A DNA stretch of 64,000 bases from Asterias rubens (Eukaryota; Echinodermata; Asteroidea; Forcipulatida; Asteriidae), in NCBI RefSeq assembly GCF_902459465.1, contig NC_047066.1, positions 20,959,047 through 21,023,046 of the forward strand, given 5' to 3'. Shown here piece after piece: positions 1 through 11,200 of the stretch. Both the position numbers and the translations under genes were made by a program. Within the stretch, counting starts at the first letter, position 1. Each line of letters opens with the position of its first letter. The notes under the pieces are model-generated. The model ran no database searches. It saw only the letters and a program-made list of their open reading frames with translations, and was not told the DNA's origin.

Positions 1-35
1 ACACGCAGAGCAGGCCGGCTCTGCTGGAAAGCAAC

Positions 36-942
36 ATGGACGACGTCCAAGGATCTCCGTGGGAATACTCGCCAACAAATTCACACGTTTTCACAGATTT
101 CCTCGAACATAACCGCTGCCTAAGTGTGTAGGTGAGTTAATAGATTGATTGTGGACATGTTGAACAATTTTGTAAGGATTTTGCCATCGCAGATTTGAGA
201 TAATTGGGCCATTCATGTTGGCTCAGTTGTTTCTTTCACGATTTCTCGCCTGCTGTACAGCGGCCCCGTGCACGCTCGGACCGGAGTCTTGTTACAGTAC
301 CTGCCTGGTTGTGTGGGTTTTCCTTATGGTTTTTTTATCCACGTAAATAGCTAATAGTCTTTTCATCGTTGGTTGATGTTTGTGTTTCCATTGATGCTTT
401 GCCGTCTTATCATTCATATTCTAAAACTTGGTGATGTTTCTTGCAGGCAAAAAGTACACCGCTTTTTTGTTTAGTGTTTCTCATAAGAATCTTATTGAAA
501 TGCTTATCTTCACCCGGAACCTCTATAGTCCTTGGCCAACAAAAAAAGGACCAAGTCAATGCAGTTTTGTTTTCCTCCAATACACTGTTGACCTAGATCA
601 TCACTAGTTAAGATAATCTTAACACCAAGGTTGTATCAATCATTTAGCCAACCTTTAACCCCTATAAACAGACAGGTACACGTTTTTAATTAGCTGTGAG
701 TCTGATTAACTGTTGTTTATAACTCGTAATTTATATTTTATAATTTTTATTTCCCTTGCACAATGTGAGCTATGAAACACTGGACTCAATACTTATTTTT
801 ATTTTGTTTTCTTTAATTGTAGGTTATTGACAGACATGCCTTTGTCAACAGACTTCTACCTGTCCATCAAGAGAGGTTGCTAGATGCCCGAGGACTGGAG
901 GAGAATGCAGCCCATCGTCAGCAGTCTCAGATTTTCTTTCAG
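36..942 (+). CDS. Candidate 5' exons of an unidentified gene
   Basis: Two exon-like blocks. The first opens at ATG 36 and reads about 30 codons (begins MDDVQGSPWEYSPTNSHVF) up to a donor-rich stretch near 125-135. The second, 823-942, has a pyrimidine-rich acceptor and a CAG|GTAAAT donor, is 40 codons long with no stop, and begins VIDRHAFVNRLLPVHQERLL. The frames join only if the first exon is cut at AAGT|GTGTAG (after base 125). The better-looking donor six bases later (TAG|GTGAGT) puts an in-frame TAG exactly at the junction. I do not recognise the family. It may be a real coding 5' end, an lncRNA with chance open frames, or a decayed gene. The triplicated exon-like unit at 1.3-2.9 kb continues in the same frame for about 32 codons. 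Confidence 0.35.
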
Positions 943-1084
943 GTAAATCTTTCAGTATGAGAAACTTAACTAAGATGCGTCAAGTGCTTTTGGCTCGATT
1001 GCTGAACCTTTAATATCCTAGGAAATTGATAACAGGTGAAAATTAAATTTAGCTGCCAAGATGAAAGTTATTCCGTTTGTGAGT

Positions 1085-3000
1085 GTGTGTATCAAACCTG
1101 GAACACTGCGTGCTTCATTGATGTATGCGTTTAGAGGCACTTCATTCTGCTCTACAAGATAGTCGCTTTTATAGCAACAAAGGGGTTGTTTACTATGTCA
1201 TTATTTTAGTTTATTGCAATTATTTTTATTGTAAGGCAAAAGTAGGCATATCATTCTTAATAATATTTTTATTTGATACAATCTATTGACTGATTTTGTT
1301 TGTGTGTTTGCATTGTAGGTGCCTCGTCTTCAAATGTTGTGCTTGCAGAGCAGATTCCAGAGTTTCAAGCGCCTTTCATCAGTTCATTGTCTAACCGTCG
1401 TCACTGTAGATGTGTAACAGTTATAATGCAGGTAACAATTTCTTTGTGTTATGTATATTTTGTACACCGTCGGCGTATAGTAGGCTGTTTTAGCAGCACT
1501 ATGCCACAACACTCTGGGAAAAAAATTTGAAACTTGAGAACAGGTACAAAATAAATTTAGTTTCCAAGATAAAAGTCATCCTGTTTTTAATTTTGTGTAC
1601 CTCATTGCTTCCAAACCAGCACTCCATGATGGTTGCTGATGTTGCTTGAACTGGCACTTCACCCAGAATCTGTTGCAAGTTATTTTGATCACATGTGTAT
1701 TGCGACATGCATTGGCTCTTGGTAATTTTTCAAAAAAAAAATCATTCCAATAGACAATATCAAATGACGTCACCACTCAAATGCGTCTGTGAGTGTGTGT
1801 GAAAACTTGTGCGTGCGGATGCCACAGAAATCAAACTGGGAACGCTGCGTGCTTCATTGATGTATGTGTTAAGACGCACTTACAGTCTGCCATACAAGAT
1901 AGTCGCTTTCATAGGGGTTCTTTACTATTATCACGATGAACTAAAACAATGACATAGTAAAGAACCCCTTGGTTGTTATGAAAGTGACCATCTTGCAGGG
2001 CAGAACGTAAGTGCATCTAGTTTATCGTGATAATTTCTATAGAAAATGCCGGTATCGTTTTTAATATTATTTTTATTTGATTCAATCTATTAACTGATTT
2101 TGTTTTGTGTGTTTGCATTGTAGGTGCCTCGTCTTCAAATGTTGTGCTTGCAGAGCAGATTCCGGAGTTTCAAGTGCTTTCATCAGTTCATTGTCTAACC
2201 CTCGTCACTGTAGATGTGTAACAGTTATAATTCAGGTAAAAACTCCTTTGTATTACGTGTCTTTTGTACACCGTCGGCCTATAGTGGGCTGTTTTAGCAG
2301 CACTGTACCCCCACCTACATGCTATAACACTCTGGGGATTTCACCCAGAATCTTTTGCAAGTTATTTTGATATTGCGACATGCATATTGGCTGTTGGTAA
2401 TTTTTCAAGAAAAAACTATTTTTAATAAATCATACAAAATAAGAAGTCACCACTCAAATACCTGCCCTACAACATGGCGTCAGTGAGCGTGAGTGTGTGT
2501 ACTTGTGTGTGCGGGTGCCACAGAAATCAAATTGTAACGCTGCACGCTGCGTACTTCATTGATGTATCAGTTAGACGCACTTACGGTCTGCCTTACAAGA
2601 TAGTCGCTTTCATAGCAACAACGGGGTTGTCAACTATGTCATTGTTTCAGTTCTTTGTGATCACTTTTACTGCAAGCCGCTTTCGAGCATTTTTAGTATG
2701 GGAAATGCGCAGTATAGATATCATCATTAACAGTCTTATTTTTCAACATGATCTATTGACTGATTTTGTTTTGTGTGTTTGCATTGTAGGTGCCTCGTCT
2801 AAAAATGTTGTGCTTGCACCGCAGATTCTGGAGTTTCAAGCGCCTTTCATCAGTTCATTGTCTAACCATCGTCACTGTAGATGTGTAAAAGTTATAATGC
2901 AGGTATAAATCACTTTGTATTATGTATAATTATTTTGTACACCGTCGGCGTATAGTGGGCTGTTTTAGCAGCACTGTAACCCACCTACATGCCATAACAC
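1085..3000 (+). repeat. Triplicated unit, each with an exon-like block
   Basis: Three diverged tandem copies. Exon-like blocks lie at 1319-1431, 2124-2235 and 2790-2902, 805 and 666 bp apart. Each is preceded by the same TTTGCATTGTAG acceptor and ends in CAG|GTA. Copies 1 and 3 are 113 nt. Copy 2 is 112 nt because of a one-base deletion. In the frame that follows exon 823-942, copies 1 and 3 read VPRL..MLCL.. for 32 codons and stop (TAA at 1415-1417 in copy 1), while copy 2 stops sooner. Each unit also carries a GTGAGTGTGTGT / TGCGTGCTTCATTGATGTA element, a MITE-like sequence found again, diverged and inverted, at 55.86-56.06 kb. The blocks could be duplicated terminal exons or a repeat that happens to carry splice-like ends. 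Confidence 0.6.
1913..1969. repeat. Inverted repeat, 16-bp arms
   Basis: AGGGGTTCTTTACTAT at 1913-1928 is matched by its exact complement at 1954-1969. A second pair, TTATCACGATGAACTA (about 1928-1943) against about 2019-2034, nests with it. This is consistent with a rearranged foldback element. Confidence 0.7.
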
Positions 3001-3002
3001 TC

Positions 3003-3317
3003 TGGGGACTTCATGCGGGCACCAGCCTAACCCAGATGAGTGGTTGTACCCTACAGATCAAATACAGTTATATAACAAATATTTATTGTGAATTTTCCAA
3101 CATTTTGCTAAATGAAATGACTTCTTTACATGCCCAGATAATTTCTAGGATTATTTAAGTCCCATTTTTTCATTTAATTAATTAGTTTTTACTAACCAAT
3201 GTTTTAATTAGTATAACATAGTAAGGAGCAAACGGAAAACAGCTATAACTTTTACCTAGCTTTCACTTCACTCTGGGTAAACATGAGTGGCATGTCTTTT
3301 CCCGAATAAGCCAGCAA
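3003..3317. other. No gene seen
   Basis: A/T-rich intronic or intergenic sequence with no convincing exon, RNA gene or repeat. Confidence 0.5.
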
Positions 3318-3560
3318 ATGGTTAGAAAGATAATTTAACAGTAGAATATAATAATCCACACAATGCCTCAAAATTAACGGTTTTCCTTTTATGTCGCAAA
3401 AAAAACATGGTCGGCCATTTTGTGGAGTCAAAATTTTGACTCCATAAAATAGCCAACTGTAAAAGTTTGCGCTGTAAAAGGAAAACCTTGCAATTTCGAG
3501 TGATAGTTGTGTGAATCATAATATTCTACTTTTAAAATATCTTTCTATACCATATGCCTT
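3318..3560. mobile_element. Palindromic MITE-like element
   Basis: The two halves are imperfect inverted copies. Landmarks are GTTTTCCTTTTA near 3380 against TAAAAGGAAAAC near 3475, and AGTAGAATAT near 3340 against ATATTCTACT near 3521, around a centre reading GGAGTCAAAATTTTGACTCC. No coding capacity. Superfamily unknown. Confidence 0.6.
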
Positions 3561-4640
3561 TCATAAGAAACAGTTTCAAACCCTTTTGAAAGACCAACTC
3601 GTCCGATCAAAGGCAACGTGTTCCTTTAAGCTCGAACCTATGTAAAAACGACCTTGAGGAACGTAAACAGAAATAAACCGAGTGCTTAATAAATTACCTG
3701 AGCACAAAATTGGCCCCAAAAGGGTCGAGTTTTAAGGGATAGTGTAGGTTAATTTAAAAAGAGATTTACTGCTAATTGTATCTCATGGCATTTTGTTTAG
3801 AAACAAAGTACCACACCTATCAGCCCAGGAAATATTTGACCCTTAATTTTGGGCGAGTTTTTATTTGCCAAAATAAAAGTAAGCAAACAAATGTGCCGAA
3901 AAACCTTGAATTTTAAAAGCAGAATTCAGGATCAACTCCAAAATGTGATTTTGACCACCTTCTTTGATGAAAATATGGTGCATCTAAGGAATAAAGAACA
4001 TGTCCGTGTCAATCGACAGCGCAAAACAAAAAGTACCTAGTAAAAAGCTTTAAAGTTGTTATTCACACTACTGTGGGAATGATGCTGATAATGTTTGTAA
4101 TTTTATTAACATTAATTTGTATAATTTATTAGTTTGAAATGGTTGAATAAAATGATTCTATAAATGTAGCCAAAAATATGTTTTTCCCCCTTATTTTGAG
4201 TACATAACGTATGTAGTCTGTCATGGTTACCAGTGTTAAGTGCGACAGAAATTTTGACAAAAAAAATTAATGTGAACAATCTACTTTGCATTATGTTTTG
4301 GAACACCTTTTGGCTTCTCCTGGTTTTTGTATTGGTAGTCATGACAGACTTGTGTCTTTATTGTTCCACTAGCCCCCAGAAATATACTTCTATATCCCCT
4401 TACTATTGATTTCTGAAAAGTGAGCAAGAAGTCCTTTTTTTTTTGCCTCACAGGAAAACAAATTAGTACCCTTTTTAATTATCTGGGAAAAATATAAGCC
4501 CCTTTAATAACAAACCTTCGGTACAAAAATACTACAAAGCTCTAAAACTGTTTTACCACAAATATGGCCCTTTAATCAAATTAAAAAAACACCCTGACCT
4601 TTAAAACATGACAAGCTTAGTAAAACTTCCAATAATTAAT
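3561..4640. other. No gene seen
   Basis: A/T-rich sequence with short chance ORFs only, with no domain signature and no supporting splice sites. Confidence 0.5.
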
Positions 4641-5330
4641 TACCACACATGTGCCTTTAAACACATTATTCATTCCTTGTCAAACTTTCAATAAATAAAA
4701 CACAAAACCTCTAAAGGCACTTTAAACTTAGTAAAGCCTCCAAAAAAATAATATTCAAAATAAATACCCAAAAGGCCTACCTTTAAAAACATGTTAAACC
4801 TAGTCGAACCTTATTATATAAATTAACAAACATTACCTTTAAACAAAATTTAAACCTAGTCAAACCTTCATTAAAAAAAATAACAAACATGACCTTTAAG
4901 CACATAGTAAACCTATTTAAACCTTGATTGAATAAAATACAACACATTACCTTTAAACACATAATTTTACCTAGTCAGACCTTCATTGCATCAAATAACA
5001 AGAATGCATCTTTAAAATCTTTAAAACCTAGAGAAAAAAAAACCCATGAACCTTTAACAGTTAGTATTAAAAAACACACCTTTAAAAGCATTTAAAAGAC
5101 AGTCAAACTTTCTTTAAAAAAAATACAAGACTTGACCTCTAAATACATATTAAACCTAGTCACCCCTTCATTTAATTAATTAACATACACGTACCTTTAA
5201 AAACATCTTAACCAAGTTAACCCTTCATTACATACAAACAAATACATGCATCTTTAAAATCTTTAAAACCCAGAGAAACCTTCGTAAAAATAAATAAAAT
5301 ACATGTACCTTTAAAAAGCATTAGCCAAAC
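4640..5330. repeat. Degenerate ~60-bp A/T-rich tandem repeat
   Basis: The phrases ACCTTTAAA, CATTTAAACCTAGTCAAACC and TTCATTAAAAA recur about every 55-65 bp with many indels. It looks like an old, decayed minisatellite. It has no coding frame. Confidence 0.6.
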
Positions 5331-5454
5331 ATCCTGTGCTGAAAACAGGGACAAATTATTTCAAACTAAAAAACCAACCCTTTAAAATTACTTGGCAAAA
5401 TATGGTCATTAAAAACCCTCCTTAAAAGTCTTACATTTTACACATTTGAAATAA

Positions 5455-6115
5455 TCACTAAATTCCAGTTTATTACAGCAACATCCCAGACCCTAGCCCA
5501 GTACCCCTCAGCAGCCAAAACCCCCACTGCCAGCCATCCAGCCCGTACCCTAACCCCAACTCTCCAAGCCCAACCCCATTGCCAGCCATCCAGCCCGTAC
5601 CCTAACCACAACTCTCCAAGCCCAACGCTATTGTCAGCCATCGAGCCCAGACCCTAACCCTAACCGACTCTCCCAGCCCAACCCCACTACTAGCCATGCA
5701 GACCCAACCCCAGTGACTGCCATATAACACTCCAACCCATCAACCCAGAGCTCCAAGGCCCATGGTTAACCCTAAGACCATTCATACATTTTAATTAACC
5801 ATAAAATTCCAGTTTATTACAGCAACATCCCAGACCCTAGCCCAGTACCATCAATCCAGCCCCTCAGCAGCCCAACCCCACTGGCAGGCATCCAGCCCTG
5901 ACCCTAACCCCAACTCTCCAAGCCCAACACCACTGCCAGCCATCCAGTCCTCCAAGACCCCAACCCTAACCCTCAGATCAGTCAGTGACTTCCATCCAAC
6001 CCTCCAGCCCCTCAGCAGCCCAACTCCAGTGACTGCCATATAGCTCTCCAGTCCCCTCAGCAGCCCAGCTCTAGTGACTGCCTTTTAGCCCTCCATCCCC
6101 TCAGCCCCTGAGAAA
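5455..6115. repeat. C-rich degenerate repeat with CCCTAAC runs
   Basis: Phrases such as CCAGCCATCCAGCCC, CCCCAACTCTCCAAGCCC and ACCCTAACCC recur irregularly. TTCCAGTTTATTACAGCAACATC occurs twice (5463 and 5811), marking a larger duplication of about 350 bp. The interspersed CCCTAA is telomere-like but not in register, so I read this as an interstitial minisatellite. Minus-strand W/G/V-rich ORFs here are compositional artefacts. Confidence 0.6.
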
Positions 6116-6264
6116 TCTGAGCCAGCAAGGCCCTTGGTCAACCCTCAGATCAGCTAAAAATCCAAGGCTCGAGCCAGGCAAAACTTTTGGTGAGAAATTT
6201 GTGAAAAATTTTCTAAGTCCAAATGCGGCAAATTCATCACTCCAAAAACCGTTAGATTTTCATA

Positions 6265-6335
6265 ACAGCTCGTAGCACAGCGGTGAAGGCCAGAGACTAC
6301 AGAGCGGAAGGTCCCCGGTTCAAGCCCTACCCATT
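6265..6335 (+). tRNA. tRNA-like or tRNA-derived sequence (degenerate)
   Basis: TAGCACAGCGGTGA resembles an A box and GGTTCAAGCCC a B box at suitable spacing, followed by a T run. Arms do not pair cleanly, so this is more likely a tRNA-derived element or pseudogene than a working tRNA. Confidence 0.3.
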
Positions 6336-6377
6336 TTTACTAGAATTTAAAAAAATTCTTTATTTTAATGGTAAAAA

Positions 6378-6462
6378 GGCCCCGGGCAGGATTTGAACCC
6401 ACCCGGCTCACAGCCCCAGGATTCCTGGGGCTGTGAGCTAGCCCGCTGCGCTACGGCGGCTC
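6378..6462 (-). tRNA. tRNA-like sequence with 14-bp palindromic arm
   Basis: On the minus strand there is an A-box-like TAGCGCAGCGGGCTAG and a B-box-like GGTTCAAATCC with a pairable T arm. The acceptor pairs at about 5 of 7 positions, and a TTTTT Pol III terminator follows at once. The anticodon region is replaced by a 14-bp perfect hairpin (TCACAGCCCCAGGA and its complement around one base), so no credible anticodon can be assigned. Likely a tRNA pseudogene or SINE head. Confidence 0.4.
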
Positions 6463-6479
6463 TTGAAAAAATTTGCTCG

Positions 6480-7080
6480 GAACTAATATTTAAACCTTAG
6501 GATGGATGGGTCAAAAAAAATAAAAAATTTAAATGAGACGAGACCTATGACCTTTGACATCACCAGTAAAGCAAATGAGAAAAAAGAAAATTTGAAGTCA
6601 TGCATTACCATACAGTGGCGTCTTTATTTCACTAATGGTCAATAACGATAATAGTACATACAAGTACAGAAGATACAATTATTTGTGGGTAATTTAGTCA
6701 TTTAACATATCTAATATAAGTATAAGAATATTAGTAAAGGTACTTCAAATAAAACTCTGAATTCTCTATAAATAGTTTAAATGAGTAACTATTATAAATA
6801 ACTAAAATTAAATGCATTAATTTCTAGTCACCATTTCTTTCTTTAACCTTATTCAATAGCATGCCATGTCCTACAAACGCACATTTTAACCGACTTTTTG
6901 AAAGCATTCAAGATATTATTTCCTTACAGTACATCAACTTGTTTTTATACATGTTTATATCTATACCCTTGTAATTCGTTGTTAAAATATAGCCAATCTA
7001 AAACAATTATCGATACACATTGAAAATTGCGGGTAATTTATGCGCAAAATGTTTATTTGCTACAAACACGTATAGTGTTA
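6480..7080. other. No gene seen
   Basis: A/T-rich sequence without an exon, RNA gene or clear repeat. Confidence 0.5.
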
Positions 7081-7084
7081 GCAA

Positions 7085-7620
7085 GAGGGGTGTCTTTTGG
7101 ACACCATGTTTTCAGTTTGGACACCTTGTTTTAGCTGTCATTAACATGATTGAAATGTATTGTTGGTGAACAATTTGGACACCCAGTTAAAAATATTTCA
7201 ACAAATTTTAACACCCTTTTACCAAATGCTGGCTAAGACCTTGGGGGGGGGGGGGGGGCGTCACAAGGGAATTATTATGCAACTTTTTATTAATGTTCTT
7301 CTATATACACATATTCTTAATGTGACTAATTCTACCCTTGTGATTGTGTGCTTGAATATAGCAACAAATTGTTCAGCTTTATACATGGGGTGCGGGGGGG
7401 GGGGGGGGCATAATGTTATCATGAGGGGTGTCTTTTGGACACCAGGATTTTGACATCTCGGCATGAAACTTTGATGTGTTATTGATTGTAAGCAAACAAT
7501 TTGGACACCCTGTTCTTAAATTTCCAGCACATTTTGACACTTTTTTAACCAATTGTTTTTAATGAAGCCTAAGGGGAGGGGGGGGGGGGGCTCAAGGGGA
7601 TGCATCATTTCTTTCTAGGG
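7085..7620. repeat. ~338-bp tandem duplication with poly-G tracts
   Basis: GGGGTGTCTTTTGGACACCA recurs about 338 bp apart (near 7088 and 7426), with related text between and after. Each module carries an uninterrupted G run: 7243-7258 (16), 7394-7408 (15) and 7578-7590 (13). The inner GTGTC..GGACAC is palindromic. Confidence 0.7.
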
Positions 7621-7867
7621 TGCTCTTCTGGCCAATTGAAACTGTACCATTCACAATTCTATTATATTTGTCAGTGCTCTTGTTCAGCTGCTATTTTATT
7701 GTTTCCACAAGATAATGTTTTAGGTAGAGGTAATAATAATACACATTTTGAGTGTTTGAAAAGGGGTTTATAAACAATGGAATTACTGTATACAAGTTTA
7801 TAAACAGCATTTTAATACAGATTTCAAAGGGGAAGGGGTGGCACTCCAATGAAATTTCCCATGTTAA

Positions 7868-8000
7868 TTGCACATAGCGCGTGCGCACTTACATTTGGTT
7901 AGCAAAATCAGGGAACATCCGCGCTGTTTTGTAACTTTATGGCGTTTGCCAACCAATAGGGTCTGTACGCATGCGTGCATGGAATTAGCATATATCATGG
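7868..8000. mobile_element. MITE-like fragment
   Basis: The stretch with TAGCGCGTGCGCACTTACAT, GGGAACATCCGCGCTGTTTTG and CAACCAATAGG matches, inverted, the sequence at about 43430-43610 in a DGCR2-like intron, so it is a dispersed element. No coding capacity. Confidence 0.5.
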
Positions 8001-8267
8001 GAAGAGCCCATTTGTCGAGGCCTGTGGACAGGACCACCCCCCCTTGTTACATACACTACTGCAAACCACATTGTTGTTACCCTTTTTGTATACCTCAAGA
8101 TTGTATTCAATATTAATAAGTAGGTTACGTACATTTTAAGTAAATTTTACTAGAGTGAGTGTAGGACATTCATAATGTTTAAACTTACATTTTAGTGGGG
8201 CATCATTATATATATATATATATTCTAACCCATCATAATTTCAGGGGGCGGGCGATCTCTATGCTAA

Positions 8268-11200
8268 ATCATGACAGTGATAGAACTGAAGAGCCAAGGG
8301 CTCATGACAGTGATAGAACTGCAGAGCCGAGGGCTCATGACAGTGATAGAACTGCAGAGTCAAGGGTTCATGAAAGTGATAGAACTGCAGAGCCGAGGGC
8401 TAATGACAGTGATAGAACTGAAGAGCCAAGGGCTCATGACAGTGATAGAACTGTAGAGCCAAGGGCTCATGACAGTGATAGAACTGTAGAGCCAAGGGCT
8501 CATGACAGTGATAGAACTGAAGAGCCAAGGGCTCATGACAGTGATAGAACTGAAGAGCCAAGGGCTCATGACAGTGAAAGAACTGAAGAGCCAAGAGCTC
8601 ATGACAGTAAAAGAACTGCAGAGCCGAGGGCTCATGACAGTGACAGAACTGCAGAGCCAAGGGCTCATGACAGTGATAGAACTGCAGAGCCGAGGGCTCA
8701 TGACAGTGATAGAACTGCAGAGCCAAGGGCTCATGACAGTGATAGAACTGCAGAGCCGAGGGCTCATGACAGTGATAGAACTGCAGAGCCGAGGGCTCAT
8801 GACAGTGATAGAACTGCAGAGCCGAGGGCTCATGACAGTGATAGAACTGCAGAGCCGAGGGCTCATGACAGTGATAGAACTGCAAAGCCGAGGGCTCAAG
8901 ACAGTGATGGAACTGTAGAGCCAAGGGCTCATGACAGTGATAGAACTGTAGAGCCAAGGGCTCATGACAGTGATAGAACTGTAGAGCCAAGGGCTCATGA
9001 CAGTGATAGAACTGAAGAGCCCAGGGCTCATGACAGTGATAGAACTGAAGAGCCCAGGGCTCATGACAGTGATAGAACTGTAGAGCCAAGGGCTCATGAC
9101 AGTGATAGAACTGCAAAGCCGAGGGCTCATGACAGTGATAGAACTGTAGAGCCAAGGGCTCATGACAGTGACAGAACTGAAGAGCCCAGGGCTCATGACA
9201 GTGATAGAACTGTAGAGCCAAGGGATCATGACAGTGATAGAACTGTAGAGCCAAGGGCTCATGACAGTGATAGAACTGAAGAGCCAAGGGCTCATGACAG
9301 TGATAGAACTGTAGAGCCCAGGGCTCATGACAGTGATAGAACTGTAGAGCCCAGGGCTCATGACAGTGATAGGGCTCATGACAGTGATAGAACTGTAGAG
9401 CCAAGGGCTCATGACAGTGATAGAACTGTAGAGCCAAGGGCTCATGACAGTGATAGAACTGTAGAGCCAAGGGCTCATGACAGTGATAGAACTGTAGAGC
9501 CCAGGGCTCATGACAGTGATAGAACTGTAGAGCCCAGGGCTCATGACAGTGATAGAACTGTAGAGCCAAGGGCTCATGACAGTGATAGAACTGTAGAGCC
9601 AAGGGCTCATGACAGTGATAGAACTGTAGAGCCAAGGGCTCATGACAGTGATAGAACTGTAGAGCCAAGGGCTCATGACAGTGATAGAACTGTAGAGCCC
9701 AGGGCTCATGACAGTGATAGAACTGTAGAGCCCAGGGCTCATGACAGTGAAAGAACTGTAGAGCCCAGGGCTCATGACAGTGATAGGGCTCATGACAGTG
9801 ATAGAACTGTAGAGCCAAGGGCTCATGACAGTGATAGAACTGTAGAGCCAAGGGCTCATGACAGTGATAGAACTGTAGAGCCAAGGGCTCATGACAGTGA
9901 TAGAACTGTAGAGCCCAGGGCTCATGACAGTGATAGAACTGTAGAGCCCAGGGCTCATGACAGTGATAGAACTGTAGAGCCAAGGGCTCATGACAGTGAT
10001 AGAACTGTAGAGCCAAGGGCTCATGACAGTGATAGAACTGTAGAGCCAAGGGCTCATGACAGTGATAGAACTGTAGAGCCAAGGGCTCATGACAGTGATA
10101 GAACTGTAGAGCCAAGGGCTCATGACAGTGATAGAACTGTAGATCCAAGGGCTCATGACAGTGATAGAACTGTAGAGCCGAGGGCTCACGAAAGTGATAG
10201 AACTGAAGAGCCAAGGGCTCATGACAGTGATAGAACTGTAGAGCCCAGGGCTCATGACAGTGATAGAACTGTAGAGCCCAGGGCTCATGACAGTGATAGA
10301 ACTGTAGAGCCAAGGGCTCATGACAGTGATAGAACTGTAGAGCCAAGGGCTCATGACAGTGATAGAACTGTAGAGCCAAGGGCTCATGACAGTGATAGAA
10401 CTGTAGAGCCAAGGGCTCATGACAGTGATAGAACTGTAGAGCCAAGGGCTCATGACAGTGATAGAACTGTAGAGCCAAGGGCTCATGACAGTGATAGAAC
10501 TGTAGAGCCGAGGGCTCACGAAAGTGATAGAACTGAAGAGCCAAGGGCTCATGACAGTGATAGAACTGAAGAGCCCAGGGCTCATGACAGTGATAGAACT
10601 GAAGAGCCCAGGGCTCATGACAGTGATAGAACTGTAGAGCCAAGGGCTCATGACAGTGATAGAACTGCAAAGCCGAGGGCTCATGACAGTGATAGAACTG
10701 TAGAGCCAAGGGCTCATGACAGTGACAGAACTGAAGAGCCCAGGGCTCATGACAGTGATAGAACTGTAGAGCCAAGGGATCATGACAGTGATAGAACTGT
10801 AGAGCCAAGGGCTCATGACAGTGATAGAACTGAAGAGCCAAGGGCTCATGACAGTGATAGAACTGTAGAGCCCAGGGCTCATGACAGTGATAGAACTGTA
10901 GAGCCCAGGGCTCATGACAGTGATAGGGCTCATGACAGTGATAGAACTGTAGAGCCAAGGGCTCATGACAGTGATAGAACTGTAGAGCCAAGGGCTCATG
11001 ACAGTGATAGAACTGTAGAGCCAAGGGCTCATGACAGTGATAGAACTGTAGAGCCCAGGGCTCATGACAGTGATAGAACTGTAGAGCCAAGGGCTCATGA
11101 CAGTGATAGAACTGTAGAGCCAAGGGCTCATGACAGTGATAGAACTGTAGAGCCAAGGGCTCATGACAGTGATAGAACTGTAGAGCCAAGGGCTCATGAC

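Noticed and set aside
5438-6039. Glycine/tryptophan-rich minus ORFs and a telomere reading
   Set aside because: The frames follow from C-rich repeats, and CCCTAA words are irregular, unlike a telomere array.
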